A DNA stretch of 40,452 nucleotides from JANOGU01 sp964602115 (GTDB lineage Bacteria > Pseudomonadota > Alphaproteobacteria > Rhodobacterales > Rhodobacteraceae). Positions 40,015-40,452 of the stretch are shown here, piece after piece. Where the stretch lies: the NCBI GenBank assembly GCA_964602115.1, contig CAZRQN010000009.1:1-40452 (forward strand), given 5' to 3'. Made by a program: the position numbers and the translations under genes. Each line of letters starts with the position of its first letter. The first letter of the stretch is position 1. The notes below the pieces were generated by a model, which was not told the DNA's origin, made no database searches, and worked only from the letters and a program-made list of their open reading frames with translations.

Positions 40015-40452
40015 ATGAACCTTGAAAAGTTCACGGAGCGGTCGCGCGGGTTCCTTCAGGCGGCGCAGACCATCGCGATGCGGGAAAGCCACCAGCGCGT
40101 GCTGCCCGAGCATCTGCTGAAAGCCCTGATGGATGACGACCAGGGCCTGGCGTCCAACCTGATCCGCCGCGCCGGTGGCTCTCCCGAGCAGGTGCTGAAG
40201 GCGGTGGATGCGGCCATCGCCAAGCTGCCCAAGGTTTCCGGCGGCGAAGGCCAGACCTATATCGACCCGTCGCTCGTCCGGGTGCTGGACGAGGCGGAGA
40301 CGGTGGCCAAGAAGGCCGGCGACAGTTTCGTTCCGGTGGAGCGCCTGCTGACCGCGCTGGCGCTGGTCAACACAAGGGCCAAGGATGCGCTGACCGCCGG
40401 GGCGGTGACGGCGCAGAAGATCAACGCCGCGATCAACGACATCCGCAAGGGC
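40015..40452 (+). CDS. clpB: ATP-dependent chaperone ClpB, N-terminal part (runs off window)
   Basis: The first 146 codons of the ClpB disaggregase, which works with DnaK to rescue aggregated proteins after heat stress. The visible part is the Clp_N substrate-binding domain: MNLEKFTERSRGFLQAAQTIAMRE is the first repeat start, with HQRVLPEHLLKALMDDDQGLASNLIRRAGG; YIDPSLVRVLDEAETVAKKAGDSFVPVERLLTAL is the second. The sequence ends at the window edge with the frame open, before any Walker motif. The ATG follows AGAGGAGAGG with 4-nt spacing. A possible heat-shock promoter lies 67 bp upstream. ClpA is excluded by the N-terminal MNLEKFTERS, which is typical of ClpB. Confidence 0.95.
   Translation, partial: MNLEKFTERSRGFLQAAQTIAMRESHQRVLPEHLLKALMDDDQGLASNLIRRAGGSPEQVLKAVDAAIAKLPKVSGGEGQTYIDPSLVRVLDEAETVAKKAGDSFVPVERLLTALALVNTRAKDALTAGAVTAQKINAAINDIRKG

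Noticed and set aside
1..40452. CRISPR arrays, insertion sequences and rRNA
   Set aside because: No regularly spaced direct repeats, no transposase-like protein and no rRNA sequence were noticed on reading.

Overview
The window is high-GC, tightly packed alphaproteobacterial DNA, most likely from the Rhodobacterales (Paracoccaceae-like). The signs are the hemD - mitofilin/Mic60-like - HemY-like block divergent from tsaD-gpsA, an Omp85 TamA next to TamB, ubiG, and the codon and base composition. About 34 protein genes and one tRNA can be supported. Most starts follow purine-rich Shine-Dalgarno (SD) sites, and many neighbours overlap by ATGA or TGATG. A 10-base N run (382-391) marks an assembly gap inside ahcY.

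Layout. 1-3,543: 3' part of ahcY, a SAM methyltransferase, a DUF2853 protein, an MFS exporter, and a DUF1761 membrane protein on the minus strand. 3,664-6,338 (minus): tsaD, gpsA, YciI-like and EVE-domain genes in one overlapping run. 6,384-9,862 (plus): hemD, Mic60-like, HemY-like. 9,870-18,102: an accessory-looking minus-strand block with a peptidoglycan-binding-domain protein, a CpXC zinc-finger protein and a 1,742-residue protein; tRNA-Thr(CGT) lies inside the block on the plus strand. 18,248-22,183 (plus): a META-domain lipoprotein-like or secreted protein, a WbpM/CapD-type nucleotide-sugar dehydratase and a YihY/BrkB membrane protein. 22,177-27,821 (minus): tamA-tamB. 27,899-36,419: a complete xylose module, with a ROK repressor divergent from xylF-xylH-xylG-xylB-xylA-aldo/keto reductase. 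36,498-40,452: ubiG, proline iminopeptidase, a TetR regulator with an NAD-dependent epimerase-like protein, and the 5' end of clpB.

How the genes work together. The xylose module is self-contained: periplasmic binding protein, permease and ATPase import xylose, the isomerase and kinase convert it to xylulose 5-phosphate, and the divergent ROK protein is the expected xylose-responsive repressor. TamA and TamB form the envelope-spanning translocation/assembly module. HemD makes uroporphyrinogen III, and the two membrane proteins after it are its usual alphaproteobacterial neighbours.

The most unusual part is 9,870-18,102. The giant protein ends in a zinc-metallopeptidase domain. Its HExGHAVDD motif and its later Y-x6-E-(W/F)-F-A-E motif both resemble the catalytic domain of anthrax lethal factor. 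Ahead of it are about 1,300 residues of alanine/lysine-rich helical repeats and a separate N-terminal domain. It is transcribed with a CpXC protein and lies near a peptidoglycan-binding protein that has a Gly/Ala-rich hydrophobic core and a seven-lysine C-terminus. No secretion or injection machinery is visible in the window, so a delivered-effector role is inference only.
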